64,000 nucleotides of DNA. Origin: Thinopyrum elongatum (lineage: Eukaryota; Streptophyta; Magnoliopsida; Poales; Poaceae). This document shows positions 10,853-22,960 of this stretch, piece after piece. The DNA is taken from the NCBI GenBank assembly GCA_011799875.1, contig CM022303.1, positions 277,522,904-277,586,903 on the forward strand, read 5' to 3'. The position numbers and the translations under genes were made by a program. The notes beneath the pieces are model-generated. The model searched no databases, was not told the DNA's origin, and worked only from the letters and a program-made list of their open reading frames with translations. Within the stretch, counting starts at the first letter, position 1, and the number at the start of each line of letters is the position of its first letter.

Positions 10853-13800
10853 TGTGGCGCCCCCGACTCAATCGTACACTAATCATACACGCAAACGTGT
10901 ACGATCAAGCACAGGGACTCACGGGAAGATATCACAACACAACTCTAACACAATTTAAACGGAGGTCCACAATATTACAGACCAGGGATCCGAAGATCCG
11001 AATACATAAGTGAGTCATACAAATATTATCTGAGTACAGACATAGTTAGACAAGTTTTGCCTTAAGAAGGCTAGCACAAACAGCGACACTAGATCAAAAG
11101 GCGTTGGCCTCCTGCCTGGGAGCCTCCGATCCTACTCCTGGTCAGCTGGCTCGATCCAGTAGTAAGTACCCTCTGGACCCTCCTGGTAGTAAGCTCCGGT
11201 GGGGGCATCTGGCTCCTGGACTCCATCGTCTAATGTATCATCAAGGTGGGGTATATGGGGAAAAGAGAAAGTAAAGCAACCGTGAGTACTCATCCGAAGT
11301 ACTCAGCAAGCAAGGATCTATACTACATATGCAACATTATCAATGGAGAAAGGCTGTATAAGTGGACTGGGCTGCAGAAATGCCAGAATAGAGAGAAGGC
11401 CTAGTCCTATCAAAGACTAGCATCTTCAAACATCTTCACAAGGCCATCATCTTGCAGCAGTAGAAGAGAGTAGAATAGCATTTTATTTAGCAAACATGTT
11501 GAAGTACAGCTTAAAGATCCTTCCTCGACTCCCAAGCGAGAAAGCGATCCCGAAGCTTCAATTAAGTAACAAGTATCCAGTTCAAGTAGTAGATCGGGAT
11601 ACACAATCTGAGCGTCCTTTACCATGGGACCGGCTATCGATAGAAGATTCATCCCTGCAGGGGTGCACTACTGTTACCCAACACGCTCGATCAACTCTGG
11701 CCGGACATACTTGTTGGGTAATGCCCGTCCTCGGAAGATCAACACGAAACAACGCTCTACCTAGGCTCGAAAGAGAGGTCAGCACGCCGGACTAACCTAT
11801 GCACCCAGAGGTCTTGGGCCATCGCCCTGGGCACCCTGTGCGTTGCGAGACTGGCCGGGGTGCAGGCGCGACACTGAACTCGTCAGTGAAGTATCCAGCC
11901 CAATCCCGACAATCAGCCCGCACGGTGAATCGTGATGTCAGACGAGCTTTTGGGAGAAACGTACTTCGCAGAGGGTCCCATAACCATTATCCCGCGTGGT
12001 GGTAGTGCGTATAGGGCACGTCGACCCAGTCAGATCACACACCCAAATCCAATAGGCTCAATTAGTATCAAGCGGAGACAATCAGAGCCTCTGATGCTCC
12101 GCCACAATGTCACACTCGAGTGCCCTTCCGGCACACCCGAAAATCATAGATCCCCAGCGGGTACCCACCAGGGTGGACCCGCCTGTAACAGAGGTCAAGT
12201 AATCGTGTGGTCATAACATCAAGGGGGAAACCCGAGGAATCACCCTCGGCGGATTCCACTCGACGAAATCATCAGGGCGAACGTATGAGGTATCACCCTC
12301 GAGGTTCACACTGAGGGGTCGCACGACAGAGTCATATCGGAAGTGGAGAAAGAGGAATCACCCTCGATGACCACGACCGAACAGCTACACTGCAGAGTAT
12401 TCATCGGGAGTGCGTTACGAGGTATCACCCTCGACACTCGATAGTTACTACGCAGAGTCGTACAACTAAGGGGGTGTGAAGTGAGGTGTCGGTCTCTGGT
12501 CAACGATCACGTTGATCGAGTCGTCGATGATCAAGCAGGGGCAACAAAGGTAAGGTGCTGGGGTCACTGATGGTTCATTCCAACCTAAACTAAACAGTTT
12601 ATCATAGGCAGGTAAGGTAGCAATGAACAGGTTACAACAGCAGGCTATGCATCAGAATAGGAGCATACATTAACAGTAGCAAAATCTAATGCAAGCAGGA
12701 GAATAGAATGGGCGATATCTGGAATGCTCAAGGGGGGGGGGCTTGCCTGGTTGCTCTGGCAAGAGAGAGGGGTCGTCAACGGGCTGCTCGTCGGTAGTGT
12801 AGTCGTACCCGGGTGCAGCGTCGTCGGTCTCAGCGTCTATCGAAGGAGAAGGGGGGGGGGAGAGAAACAATAAATTCATGGCAATAATGCAAACAATATA
12901 TATGACATGCCTAAATGATATGCGGAGGGGTTCTACTGCCTAACTAAATGATTTAGTTAATTTAGGAATTTATTTGGATTTATTTAATTAAAGTTGGGCA
13001 CTATTCATTTACTGAAAACGGTCTAAATGTTCAATGTTCATATAGCTACGGGCATCTGACAGGAATACGGAGGGCGTATCCGGGTTCGTATCGAAATTCT
13101 GAGCAAGTTTCATGTATAAAGTATTTTCATCTGAGCTACGGTTTATTTTATATTAATTTTAAAAGATTTAAATCATTTTTAAAATTTATTTAATTAATTT
13201 AATTCAATATTATCCAGAACAGTGCATGTTGACATCAGCATGACGTCAGCAGTCAACAGAGGTGTTGACTGGTCAAACTGACATGTGGATCCAGTGGGAC
13301 CCACGTGTCATACACTGTTTAGGTAATTAATATTAGTTAGTTAGGTTAATTACCTATTAGGGTAATTAATACACAATTAATTAAGTTAATTAATTAATTA
13401 GTTAATATTTTTATTTCTTCTTCTTCTTATTATTATTATTTTCAATTCCTTTTTTTTATAATCGTTCTGTGGGCGGGGCCCCTCTGTCATAGGCCCATAG
13501 GGGCTTTAGCGGGCGCCGGCGTTAGCGGGCACGGGCGCAACGGGTGCCCAGCACCCGTTCGTTCGGGCGCACGCCCGGGGCTGCGGCAAGGCCGGCCGGG
13601 AACGGCGGGGGTCGCGCGAGGGGCGGGCTGCAAGCTGCGGCGGCGTGGCGCGGGCGGTGCGGCGCGTGGCGGAGTGGCCAGCAGCGGTGGCGATGAGCGG
13701 CAGGGGCGGCGAGCAGCGGGAGGGCAGGGATGAGGCGGCGGCGCGGTGCACAGGGAAGAAGCAGCAGGGCGGGGAGCGTCGCGGGGCGGGGCTCGCGCGA

Positions 13801-14846
13801 GCGCTGGGCGCGTGCAGGGCGTGCGGGAGCGCGGCCGGAGCGTGGGACGCGGTGGTGGGGCACCGCGAGGCGCGCGAGCTCGAGCGCGGGGCTGCGGCAG
13901 TTGGCGCGGTAGCAGGGACAGGGGAGAGAGGAGGAGGGGCGCGGGGCGTGCTCACGGGGCCGGTAGGGAAGTGGCAGCGGGGCGCGGGGAGGGAGTCGGA
14001 GACGACGGCGACGGAGGAGAAGCAGGCCGGCGGGGGAGCGCTCCGGGCGGCGGCGTCAAACGGCGACGGGCGGCGCGGGGAGCGCCGGCGACGAGGCGAT
14101 GGCGTCGACGAAGAGGCGGTGGAGCGGCACCGGCGAGGTGGTGGTGGCGACGGGGCGCGGCGTCAGGCGAGCGGCGAGGGGCGCCGTCGAGCGCCCGATC
14201 CGATCGGGATCGGTGGAAGCAGAGGGAGGAGTGGGGGATCGTGGGGGGAAGTGGGGATGGTTACGGGCTAGGGTTTGGTCGGGTGGGGGATAAGGGGAAG
14301 GGGGTGGCCGGTCGGCGATCTTGGTCCAGCTGGGCCACGCCCGTGGGGGGGGGGGGGCGGGTTCTGTTTCTCTTTTCATTTTGTTTTATTTTCTTTTTCT
14401 TATTTCTGTTTCTCACATTTTCCTGTTATGTAAATAATTTGGCACCCAAATGAATTTTGTAAAATATGTGACCTGGTCCATAAATCACAGTGCACTGTAA
14501 CCTAGCACCAAAAACTAGTTTGGGGTAAATATCATTTCATATTTATTTTGTATTAATAAAAAGTTATTATTTAATGCTCTCAGCCACTGTTTGAGGTTGT
14601 TCAAGTCATTTATCAAATTCCAACAATGTTGTTTACAATTTTAACATAGCCTCAGATTTATCTACTATTTATTGAACATTTTAGTTTCTGTGTTGAACAA
14701 CTTTTATTTTCCACTTTCATTTAAATTTTGAATTTGAGTTAGGAGTTGAAATGCAATATGATGCTAATGATGATTTGACACTGTTAACCTTGCTGACTTG
14801 TCATTATCAAAAGTGATTACTGTTGCTAATCACCGGGGGTGTTACA
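10853..14846 (-). repeat. E1 5' LTR (right copy)
   Basis: Near-identical to the left LTR over its full length, differing by scattered substitutions and by indels in poly-G runs and in the GC-rich island (for example a short insertion around 13832). This agreement between copies implies a relatively recent insertion. Confidence 0.88.
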
Positions 14847-14851
14847 AGCGC

Positions 14852-14927
14852 GTTAGCAGTAGCGCTGCCCCCAGCGCTACTGCTATAGGTATTTCAAGCG
14901 CTACTAGTAGGCTTTCTCCTAGTAGTG
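14852..14927 (+). repeat. CACTA right end: subterminal repeats and terminal inverted repeat
   Basis: The subterminal motif resumes directly after E1's target duplication (GTTAGCAGTAGCGCTGCCCC, then AGCGCTACTGCTA). The last 18 bases, in reverse complement, are CACTACTAGGAGAAAGCC. TTA follows as the presumed 3-bp target duplication. Confidence 0.85.
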
Positions 14928-14930
14928 TTA

Positions 14931-15948
14931 GGAGAATATACCAGGGTGGTTCCTCAAGTTAGAAAGCTCCGAGGCTCGTGATACGTGAGCCCGATTTAGA
15001 ACCACCGAGGGAAGCTCAAGTGCGGCCTTGTGAATGGCCTTTGGATCAATTCATGATTCATGCCGGTTTCAAGGAGGAATTTGATGCATACATACAAAAC
15101 ACTGGCCTTGAGGACTTCGTTTCTGATAGGTGCAGGCAATACTATCACCTTACTGATCCCTTGGTGCGAAGGTTTAAATTTACATCCACGCGTAACACGC
15201 ATTCTGTTTGTTTGATCTTTATGATAAATCATATACCATGGACCTAGAAGATTTTAATGATGCATGCAAAATTCCACAATGGGGCATACATAGTGAGCCT
15301 CGCAAAACTGAATATAGTGATTTCCTTGCTGGCATCACTGTGGGAGAAACTAGAAATATTGCACAAGCCACCATAGGGAGCATTCACTTTCTTGCCATAC
15401 ATTATTTTGCTCTTTTCATAGGCAGATGCATTAATGGTAAACATGATCATAGCCACCTTTGTGCATCAGATCTTAGTGTTGTCAAGTGTGCGGTAATGGG
15501 TGATAAATGATATAACTTGGGGGCCATTATTGCAAGGAGGTTACATAACAATGCTTTAGATGGGGATCTCTTTGGTGGGATTTATGCCACCCGTTTAGCT
15601 AATTATCTTGGGGTGCCCATAAAGGATTATGACATTGAGTTACCACCCGCTTTTCTTGATTATAATGCTATGGTACACTACCAGCTTCTTGAGAGGAACG
15701 AATAGTCCCTCCTGTACCGACTAATCTTTGACAGGCAGCGTGCTATCCATATTACCCTTCTTGCTCCTGCCTTCTTTAACTTTCAGGCAAAACAGAGATA
15801 TTTCATAACCAGAGAGGAGGCAGACGAGTATGAGAGAGGGGTGGAGGTCGCTCGATTCCACGCTGCAGCCCTTCAGGCAGTAGCTGCTGCATCCCAGTAC
15901 GACCCCGACTACAACTTTGGATATCCGGCAGGCCAGCCATGGGCATAG
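14931..15948 (+). pseudogene. Athila ORF1-like protein of element A, decayed
   Basis: With one frameshift (near 15200) and in-frame stops at 15508-15510 (TGA) and 15703-15705 (TAG), a continuous protein can be followed to a final stop at 15946-15948. It has a conserved globular part ('FDLYDKSYTMDLEDF', then 'YNLGAIIARRLHNN', then 'GGIYATRLANYLGV') and a C-terminus rich in Ala and Gln. It resembles the ATHILA ORF-1 family found in Athila-type gypsy elements; that assignment is from memory of the family. Both stops lie where Arg (CGA) and Gln (CAG) codons would fit. A further TAG at 14960 may also interrupt it. Confidence 0.6.
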
Positions 15949-18040
15949 ACCAACTTAGGCCAAAAGCCTAAGCTTGGGGGAGTACGTATTTCTCACCGAC
16001 ATTACATTCATGTTCACACACTCATGTCTGTTGTCGGTTTTCATACTTTTTCATTGTATTATCCATGTTAGTTTAATTCTTTTTCTCGCTTTCTTCTTGT
16101 GATTTTGAAAAACTCTGAGAAAATCCAAAAAAATTAGTTCTAGTTTCTTCCTACTTTAATTAGTTGTAGTATTAAAAGAAAACCCAAAAAGATTTCTCGT
16201 TCTTCTTTTGCTTGTTGGGAGCTTTCCCGTGTAAATAGTTTTTCTCATTCTTGTTTTACTTTCTTCAGAAAAACAAAAACTCCAAAAATATTTCAGTGTG
16301 TTTCTTTGAAATTCGTTTCTTTTCTTTGGGTCGTAAGGAGAAGACCACGATGAAAATGTTGAGTGGCTCTCATATGCATTATTGTTGATCTAACAAGGAG
16401 CCCATATTACCTTGTCTTCTCCTTTGAATAAATGTTTGCAGATTCCAGCTTAGTCCAATGCACGTGCACTCTTATTATTATTCACACCGTTCAGTCATGC
16501 AGGTGAAGGGCAATAATGACGATATATGATGAAATGATTGAGATGGATAAAAGCTGGTATGAACTCGACCTATTTTGTTTTTGTAAATATGATTAGCTCA
16601 TCATTCTTGATTCAGCCCATTATGAATGAAACATGTTTGCAATGACAATTAGATATTATAGTTACTCATGCCATGCTTAATTAGCTAGGAATGTATAATG
16701 GTTTATCTTGTGTGCCAACATGCTTTTAAAATGGTTATGATGTAGTATGATAGGATGGTATCCTCCTTTGAATGATTCAAGTGGTTTGACTTGGCACATG
16801 TTCATGCATGTAGTTGAAACAAAATCAACATAGCCTCCACGATATTTATGTTCATGGTGATTTATATCCTACTCATGCTTGCATTCAATGTTGGTTAATA
16901 TCAATGCATGTTTATGACCGTTGTCGCTCTCTAGTTGGTCGCTTCCCAGTCTTTTGCTAGCCTTCACTTGCACTAAGCGGGAATACTGCTTGTGCATCCA
17001 CTTCCTTAAACCCAAAGTTGTTCCATATGAGTCCACCATACCTAACTATATGCGGTATTTACCTGCCGTTCCAAGGAAATTTGCATGTGCCAAACTCTAA
17101 ACCTTCAAATGATATTCTGTTTTCTATGCCCGAATCGCTCATGTAGCGACTGGGGGCTGTCCGTATCTTCCATGTTAGGTGGGTTATTCTCACGATTAGT
17201 GTTGATTCACTTGTCATTCACGAGAAAGTGGTTGGTAATCGGGATGCCTAGTTCCATGCTCGAAATCAAATCAAAATAAATTTCAAACAAAACTCCCCCA
17301 GGACTGTTGTTGGTATGCACGGTACCCGTTGTTTTGGATCATCCGTGGAGTGTGATTGTTGGTGGAGGGGGAGTAAAAACTTTACCATTCTGTTTGGGAA
17401 CCTCCTATAATGTATCTAGCATGGAAGATACCGAGATCTCTTGGTTGTTATGTTGACAATGAAAGCATACCGCTCAAAATTTTATTCATCTACGTTTTAA
17501 AAGATCGAGCTCTGGCACCTCTGCAAATCCCTGCTTCCCTTTGCGAAGGGCCTATCTATTTACTTTTATTGTTGAGTCATCATCCTCTTATAAAAAGCAC
17601 CAGTTAGAGAGCACCACTATCATTTGTATGCTTTGTTATTAATTGATATTGAGTATGACTGGATCTCTTTTACCATGAATTATAATGTCTAGTCAGTCCT
17701 TGGTCTTCAGAGGTGCTCTGCATTTATGTTTTGCGGTCTCAGAAAGGGCTAGCGAGATACCATTATATCATATTATATCATGATTGTTTTGAAAAAGTGT
17801 TGTCATCCGAGATTTATTATTATTGCTCGCTAGTTGATTATGCCATTGATATGAGTAAATGTGAGACCTAAATGTTATTGTGAATATGGTTAGTTTATAA
17901 TCTTGGCTGAAAACTTGAACATCAGTTAGACATATTTACAACAACAAGATCAAATAGAGTTTGTAAAAGTTTTTCTTTATCACTTTCAGTTTGTCAACTG
18001 AATTGCTTGAGGACAAGCAATGGGTTAAGCTTGGGGGAGT
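15949..18040 (+). other. Non-coding 3' region of element A with polypurine tract
   Basis: AT-rich DNA without convincing coding potential runs between the last frame and the LTR. It starts and ends with 'AAGCTTGGGGGAGT', at about 15970-15983 and again at 18027-18040; the second copy directly precedes the LTR and is the polypurine tract. The first copy just after the stop codon is an unexplained duplicate. Confidence 0.6.
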
Positions 18041-19424
18041 TGATACGTCTCCATCGTATCTACTTTTCCAAACTCCTTTGCCCTTGTTTTGGACTCTAAT
18101 TTGCATGATTTGAATGGAACTAACCCGGACTAACGCTATTTTCAGAAGAATTGCCATGATGTCATTTTTGTGCAAAAATAAAAGTTCTCGGATTGACCTG
18201 AAAATTTACGGAGAATATTTTTGGCATATATAAAAAATATTGGCGAAAGAATCAACCGGAGGGGACCCACCACGTGTCCACAAGGGTGGGGGCGCGCCCC
18301 CTACCTTGTGGGTCCCCTGGACCTCCATCGACCTCAACTCCAACTCTATATATTCATGTTCGGGGAGAAAAAAATCAAGGAGAAGATTTCATCACGTTTG
18401 ACGATACGAAGCCACCGCCACCTCCTGTTCTTCCTCGGGAGGGCAGATCTGGAGTCTGTTTTGGGCTCCGGAGCGGGGAAATCGACGCCGTCGTCATCAT
18501 CAACCATCCTCCATCACCAATTTCATGATGCTCACTGCCGTGCGTGAGTAATTCCACCATAGGCTTGCTGGACGGTGATGGGTTGGATGAGATTAATCAT
18601 GTAATTGAGTTAGTTTTGTTAGGGTTTGATCCCTAGTATCCACTATGTTCTGAGATTGATGTTGCTATGACTTTGCTATGCTTAATGCTTGTCACTAGGG
18701 CCCGAGTGCCATGACTTCAGATCTGAACCTATTATGTTTTCATGAATATATATGTGTTCTTGATCCTATCTTGCAAGTTGTAGACACCTACTACGATCTA
18801 TGATCCGCATACCCCAAGGTGACTATAATTGGGATTCTTTCCGGTGATTACCGTAGTTTGAGGAGTTCATGTATTCACTAAGTGCTAATGCTTTGGTCCG
18901 GTTCTCTATTAAAAGGAGGCCTTAATATCCCTTAGTTTCCATTAGGACCCCGCTGCCACGGGAGGGTAGGACAAAAGATGTCATGCAAGTTCTTTTCCAT
19001 AAGCACGTATGACTATATGCGGAATACATGCCTACATTATATTGATGAATTGGAGCTAGTTCTGTGTCACCCTAGGTTATAACTGTTGCATGATGAATGC
19101 CATCCGACATAATTATCCATCATTGATCCATTGCCTACGAGCTTTTCACATATTGAGCTTTGCTACATTACTTTGTCGTTGCCACTTTTACAATTGCTAC
19201 AAAACTGCTACTGTTACTTTTGCCACCGTTACTGTTACTTCCATACTACTTTGCTACTAAATATTTTGCTGCAGATATTAAGTCTTTTAGGTGTGGTTGA
19301 ATTGACAACTCAGCTGCTAATACTTGGGAATATTCTTTGGCTCCCCTTGTGTCGAATCAATAAATTTGGGTTGAATACTCTACCCTCGAAAACTGTTGCG
19401 ATCTCCTATACTTGTGGGTTATCA
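18041..19424 (+). repeat. 3' LTR of element A
   Basis: Begins TGATACGTCTCC and ends GTGGGTTATCA; length 1384 bp. A TATA-like TCTATATATT at 18345-18354 marks a probable promoter. Frames of up to 133 codons inside it (19131-19532) cross into the gag of E4 and are not genes. Confidence 0.8.
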
Positions 19425-21294
19425 GCGTCTTCCACAACAACCACCTGCATCTGCTACACCATTACAACAACAACAACAACCACCTCCACATCGCGAAACA
19501 GCCCTCCGCCGAGCAGGCCGTTTTCCCCTTGAGCCAGGACAAACTTCCGGTGCTGCTGCTACTGCTGTTGATGCTTCTGTAGCTCCTGCTGCTACTGCAG
19601 AGGTGGAGGACTATTATGAGGATGAGGTTGATCAAAATCAGAACTACGTGCAACCACCAGCACCACCAGCACCAGGTCGACCTCATGCATATAATCACAA
19701 TGGTAGGGCTACAGCACCAACTCAGGTATGAGATTATGACCGTATTCCTAAGCTGAAATTGAATATTCCACCATTTGAGGGTAGATACATTCCTGATGTA
19801 TATCTTACTTGGGAGTTCGAAACTGAACAACGTTTCACATGCTTACAATATCCTGAGGATAGACGTGTTGCTGCTGCTGTTTGTGAATTCACTAGTTTTG
19901 CTTCTGTTTGGTGGTCTGAACATTGTAGATTATATCATAATAATATCCCTACTTTGGGCTACTTTGAAAACTTCTATGCATACTCGTTGGGTTCCACCAT
20001 ATTATCAACGTGAATTACTTCAAAAACTGCAGCATTTGAGACAAGGAAAAAATTCTATAGAGGAGTATTATCAGGAATTACAAACTGGCATGATTAGATG
20101 TGGTATTGTTGAGGATAATGAAGCTATGCTTGCACGTTTTATGGGTGGATTAAATAGAGAGATTTAGACCATTTTAGAGTATAAGGAGTATAACAATATC
20201 ACTTGTTTATTCCATCTTGCTTGCAAAGCTGAATGTGAAGTGCAGGATCGACAGGCATTGGCGCAGACTAATTTTTTTGCAGGTCGACCTTCATCATGGA
20301 CACCATGTGCATCTTCTATTTCCACACGTTTTGCTACACCGGCACCTCCGTCAGCTGCCACCTCCAGCCGTGATACAAGAAAGCAGGCACTACCACCACT
20401 ATCTGCCAAGAACACACTTATCGGGCCTGCACAGAGCTCTTCTTCATCCATGGCATCAACAGGGCACACACATGATATTATTTGTCGTCGTTGTAAGGGT
20501 AGAGGTCATTATGCTAGAGAATGCCAATCTCCGCGTTTTATGATTGCTACTGAGGATGGTGGGTATGAGTCCGCTAGTGACTATGATGAGGAGACTTTGG
20601 CTCTTATTACAAGTGAAGAACACAGTGGAGATGATTTTGATCATGAGACGCAATACATGGCTGCTGAAGATGCTGACAGGTATGAAAGTTTAGTTGCTCA
20701 ATGTGTTTTGAGTGTGCAGGTCACACAAGCTGAGCAAAATCAGAGGCATAATTTGTTCCATACAAAGGGAGTTGTGAAGGAACATTCTGTTCATGTCATC
20801 ATAGATGGAGGGAGCTGCAACAACTTGGCTAGCATGGAGATGGTGGAGAAGCTATCTCTCACCACAAGACCACATCCACATCCTTACTACATCCAATGGT
20901 TCAACAACAGCGGCAAGGTTAAGGTAACACGTACTGTTCGTGTGCATTTTAGTATCTCTACATATGTTGATTATGTTGATTGTGATGTGGTACCCATGCA
21001 AGCATGTTCCTTATTACTTGGTAGACCATGGCAATTTGATAAAAATTCTGTACACCATGGTAGAAACAATCAGTATACTCTTGTTCATAAGGATAAACAT
21101 ATTACTTTGCTTCCTATGACTCCTGATTCCATTTTGAAAGATGATATTAATAGAGCTAATAAAGCAAAACAGGAGAAAAATAAGAGTGAAAATCAGATTG
21201 TGGCAAAAGAATTTGAGCAACAAATGAAGCCTAATAATAAACCATCTAGTGTTGCTTTTGAAATTAAATTGAAAAATGCATGTTTACTTGCCAC
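19425..21294 (+). pseudogene. E4 gag and protease, interrupted on both sides
   Basis: The frame opens directly at the edge of element A with a Gln/Pro-rich stretch encoded by CAA repeats. The gag core follows (Phe-Glu-Gly-Arg, then 'YLTWEFETEQ', then 'YYQRELLQKLQHLRQGKNS'). A zinc knuckle Cys-X2-Cys-X4-His-X4-Cys lies at 20483-20524, and an aspartic protease active site Asp-Gly-Gly-Ser at 20804-20815. Breaks are TGA 19729-19731, a frameshift near 19950, and TAG 20165-20167. The frame then runs open into the E3 junction at 21294. Gag packages the RNA and the protease matures the polyprotein; this copy cannot do so. Confidence 0.75.
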
Positions 21295-21698
21295 TAATGA
21301 CCCACAAGTATAGGGGATCAATCGTAGTCCTTTCGATAAGTAAGAGTGTCGAACCCAACGAGGAGCAGAAGGAAATGACAAGTAGTTTTCAGCAAGGTAA
21401 TGTCTGCAAGCACTGAAATTATAAGTTACGAGTAGTTTGGTAGCAAGATAATTTGTAACGAGCAAGTAACGGTAATGGTAACAAAAGTGCATCAAGGTAG
21501 CCCAATCCTTTTGAGGCAAAGGACAGGCCAAAACGGTCTCTTATGATAAGCAAAGCGTTCTTGAGGGTACACGGGAATTTCATCTTGTCACTTTCATCAT
21601 GTTGGTTTGATTTGTGTTCGCTACTTTGATAATTTGATATGTGGTTGGACCGGTGCTTAGGTGCTGTTCTTACTTGAACAAACCTCCTACTTATGATT
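21295..21698 (-). repeat. E3 3' LTR, outer segment
   Basis: Aligns with 51215-51618 of the right LTR and is cut by E2 after TGATT (21694-21698), which is repeated at 34725-34729. Confidence 0.85.
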
Positions 21699-22169
21699 TG
21701 TAACACCCCCAGTGGTTAACTCCAGTAATCACCCTTTTGATTATGCCATGTCATCATGATTATCAGTGCCTAAACATCATTCGCATCATATTGCATTTCA
21801 ACTCCTAACTCAAATTCAAATTTAAATGAAAGTGGAAAATAAAAGTTGTCCAACATAGAAACTAAATTGTTCATTAAATAGCAAATAAATCAGAGACAAT
21901 TCTAAAATTGTAACCAACAAATAATAAATTAATTAAGTAACTCTTACAGTGCCAAAACAGCAGTATTTAAACCCCATTTAGTTTTATAAAATTGTAAATG
22001 AAATGGTATGGACTCAAAACCATTTTATGGCATTAGTAGATGATGCACTGGAGTTTTGTGACTAGTTCACATATTTTACAAAACTAATTGTGAGGCCACA
22101 CGTTATTGCAAAACCAAAAAACAGAGGAAAAGAAATAAAGCAAAAAAAAAAAAAAAGGAAAGCACCACC

Positions 22170-22960
22170 CCCCCCCCCCCACTGGGCTCCGGCCAGCAGG
22201 CCACCGGCCACATGGGCAAACGCCAACCGGCCGCCCACCCCCACTCTCTTATCCCCTCACCCCCCCCCCCCGCCCCCCCCCCGCAAACCACTGACCCAAC
22301 CACCCACTCCCCCCCCCCCAATCCCTGTTCCCTCCCCCTCCCGATCCGATCTGGATCAGGGGAACGACCCCGCCGCCTGGAACGAACCACGCCGCCGCCT
22401 GGACCTCGCCGGATCCGTCGCCTCGCGTCCCCGTCCTCCTCCCCACCGGCCTGCTTCCTCTCCGCCATCATCACCGGTCGTCTCCGTCTTCCTCCTCATC
22501 CCCCATTGCCCCTAACCCTACGCCCACGGTGAGGACCCCGGTCCTCCTCTCTCCCCTGTCGCCGCCCGTGCACCGCGCTCGCCGGCGACCACTGCTGCTG
22601 CCCCGCGCCTCCGGCAACAGCCGCGCTGGCGCCCCGCCGCGGCCCCTCCCGGCTCCTCCGCGCGCCCCCTCCCGCTCCTGGCCTCTGCCTGAGCCGCTCG
22701 CACGCCCGCGCCTTGCTCTCGTCCTGCGCCGCCTGCGCCCGCCGCCGTTGCCGGCCACCGCCGCCGCGCCTGGCCTGCCTCGCCACGCCTTCCCCCCCTC
22801 TCCCCGCTGGCCGCGCCCGAGGCCAGCGGCCGGGTGCCCGCACGCCCGCGCCTGTTCGGGCGTAGCCCGATGCCCGCGCCCGCTAGGCCTCCCGGGGCCA
22901 CTGATCAATGGGCCTGGCCCCTGTGCCGCTGACAGCAGGGGCCCACGGCCCAGAACTGTG
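22170..22960. other. CpG-rich island in the E2 5' LTR
   Basis: About 790 bp, C-rich on the plus strand, with poly-C runs at the start. The matching island in the 3' LTR is about 31205-31995. Frames of 100-160 codons on both strands result from the scarcity of stop codons in such DNA. Confidence 0.75.

Larger units (their letters stand above)
2740..14846 (-). mobile_element. E1: LARD-type non-autonomous gypsy LTR element, complete
   Basis: Two LTRs of 3989 and 3994 bp flank a 4124-bp interior. The element starts TGTGGCGCCCCC and ends GGGGGTGTTACA on the plus strand, and AGCGC is duplicated at 2735-2739 and 14847-14851. The primer-binding site (reverse complement TGGTATCAGAGC, tRNA-iMet type) abuts the right LTR, so the element reads right to left. 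The interior has no gag, protease, RT or integrase signature in any frame. Very long LTRs plus a non-coding interior is the definition of a LARD (large retrotransposon derivative), a class described from barley. It shares LTR type, leader and 3' palindrome with E2 in this window. Confidence 0.88.
1..14927 (+). mobile_element. CACTA (En/Spm-type) DNA transposon, 3' part, interrupted by E1
   Basis: This is the right-hand part of a CACTA transposon whose left end lies outside the window. The right terminus at 14927 reads, in reverse complement, CACTACTAGGAGAAAGCC, the expected CACTA terminal inverted repeat, and is followed by TTA (14928-14930), the likely 3-bp target duplication. Subterminal repeats built on TAGCAGTAGCGCTG flank both sides of a later LTR-element insertion (2740-14846). 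Coding remnants at 2-2286 (a C48-protease-like frame and a small viroplasmin/RNase H1-N-like frame) fit the downstream gene region of grass CACTA elements. The transposase proper is not in the window. Confidence 0.85.
14931..19424 (+). mobile_element. A: Athila-like gypsy element, 3' part
   Basis: This segment carries a post-pol reading frame, a 2-kb non-coding 3' region, a polypurine tract and a 3' LTR of 1384 bp (TGATACGTCTCC ... GGGTTATCA). The left part of the element was separated by the CACTA insertion and lies outside the window. The element itself sits inside the gag of E4: E4 coding resumes at 19425, and GCGTC (19425-19429) would be one copy of its target duplication. Confidence 0.75.

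Noticed and set aside
19131..19532. 133-codon frame across the end of element A's LTR
   Set aside because: Crosses the insertion junction into E4 gag in a different frame; composition-driven.
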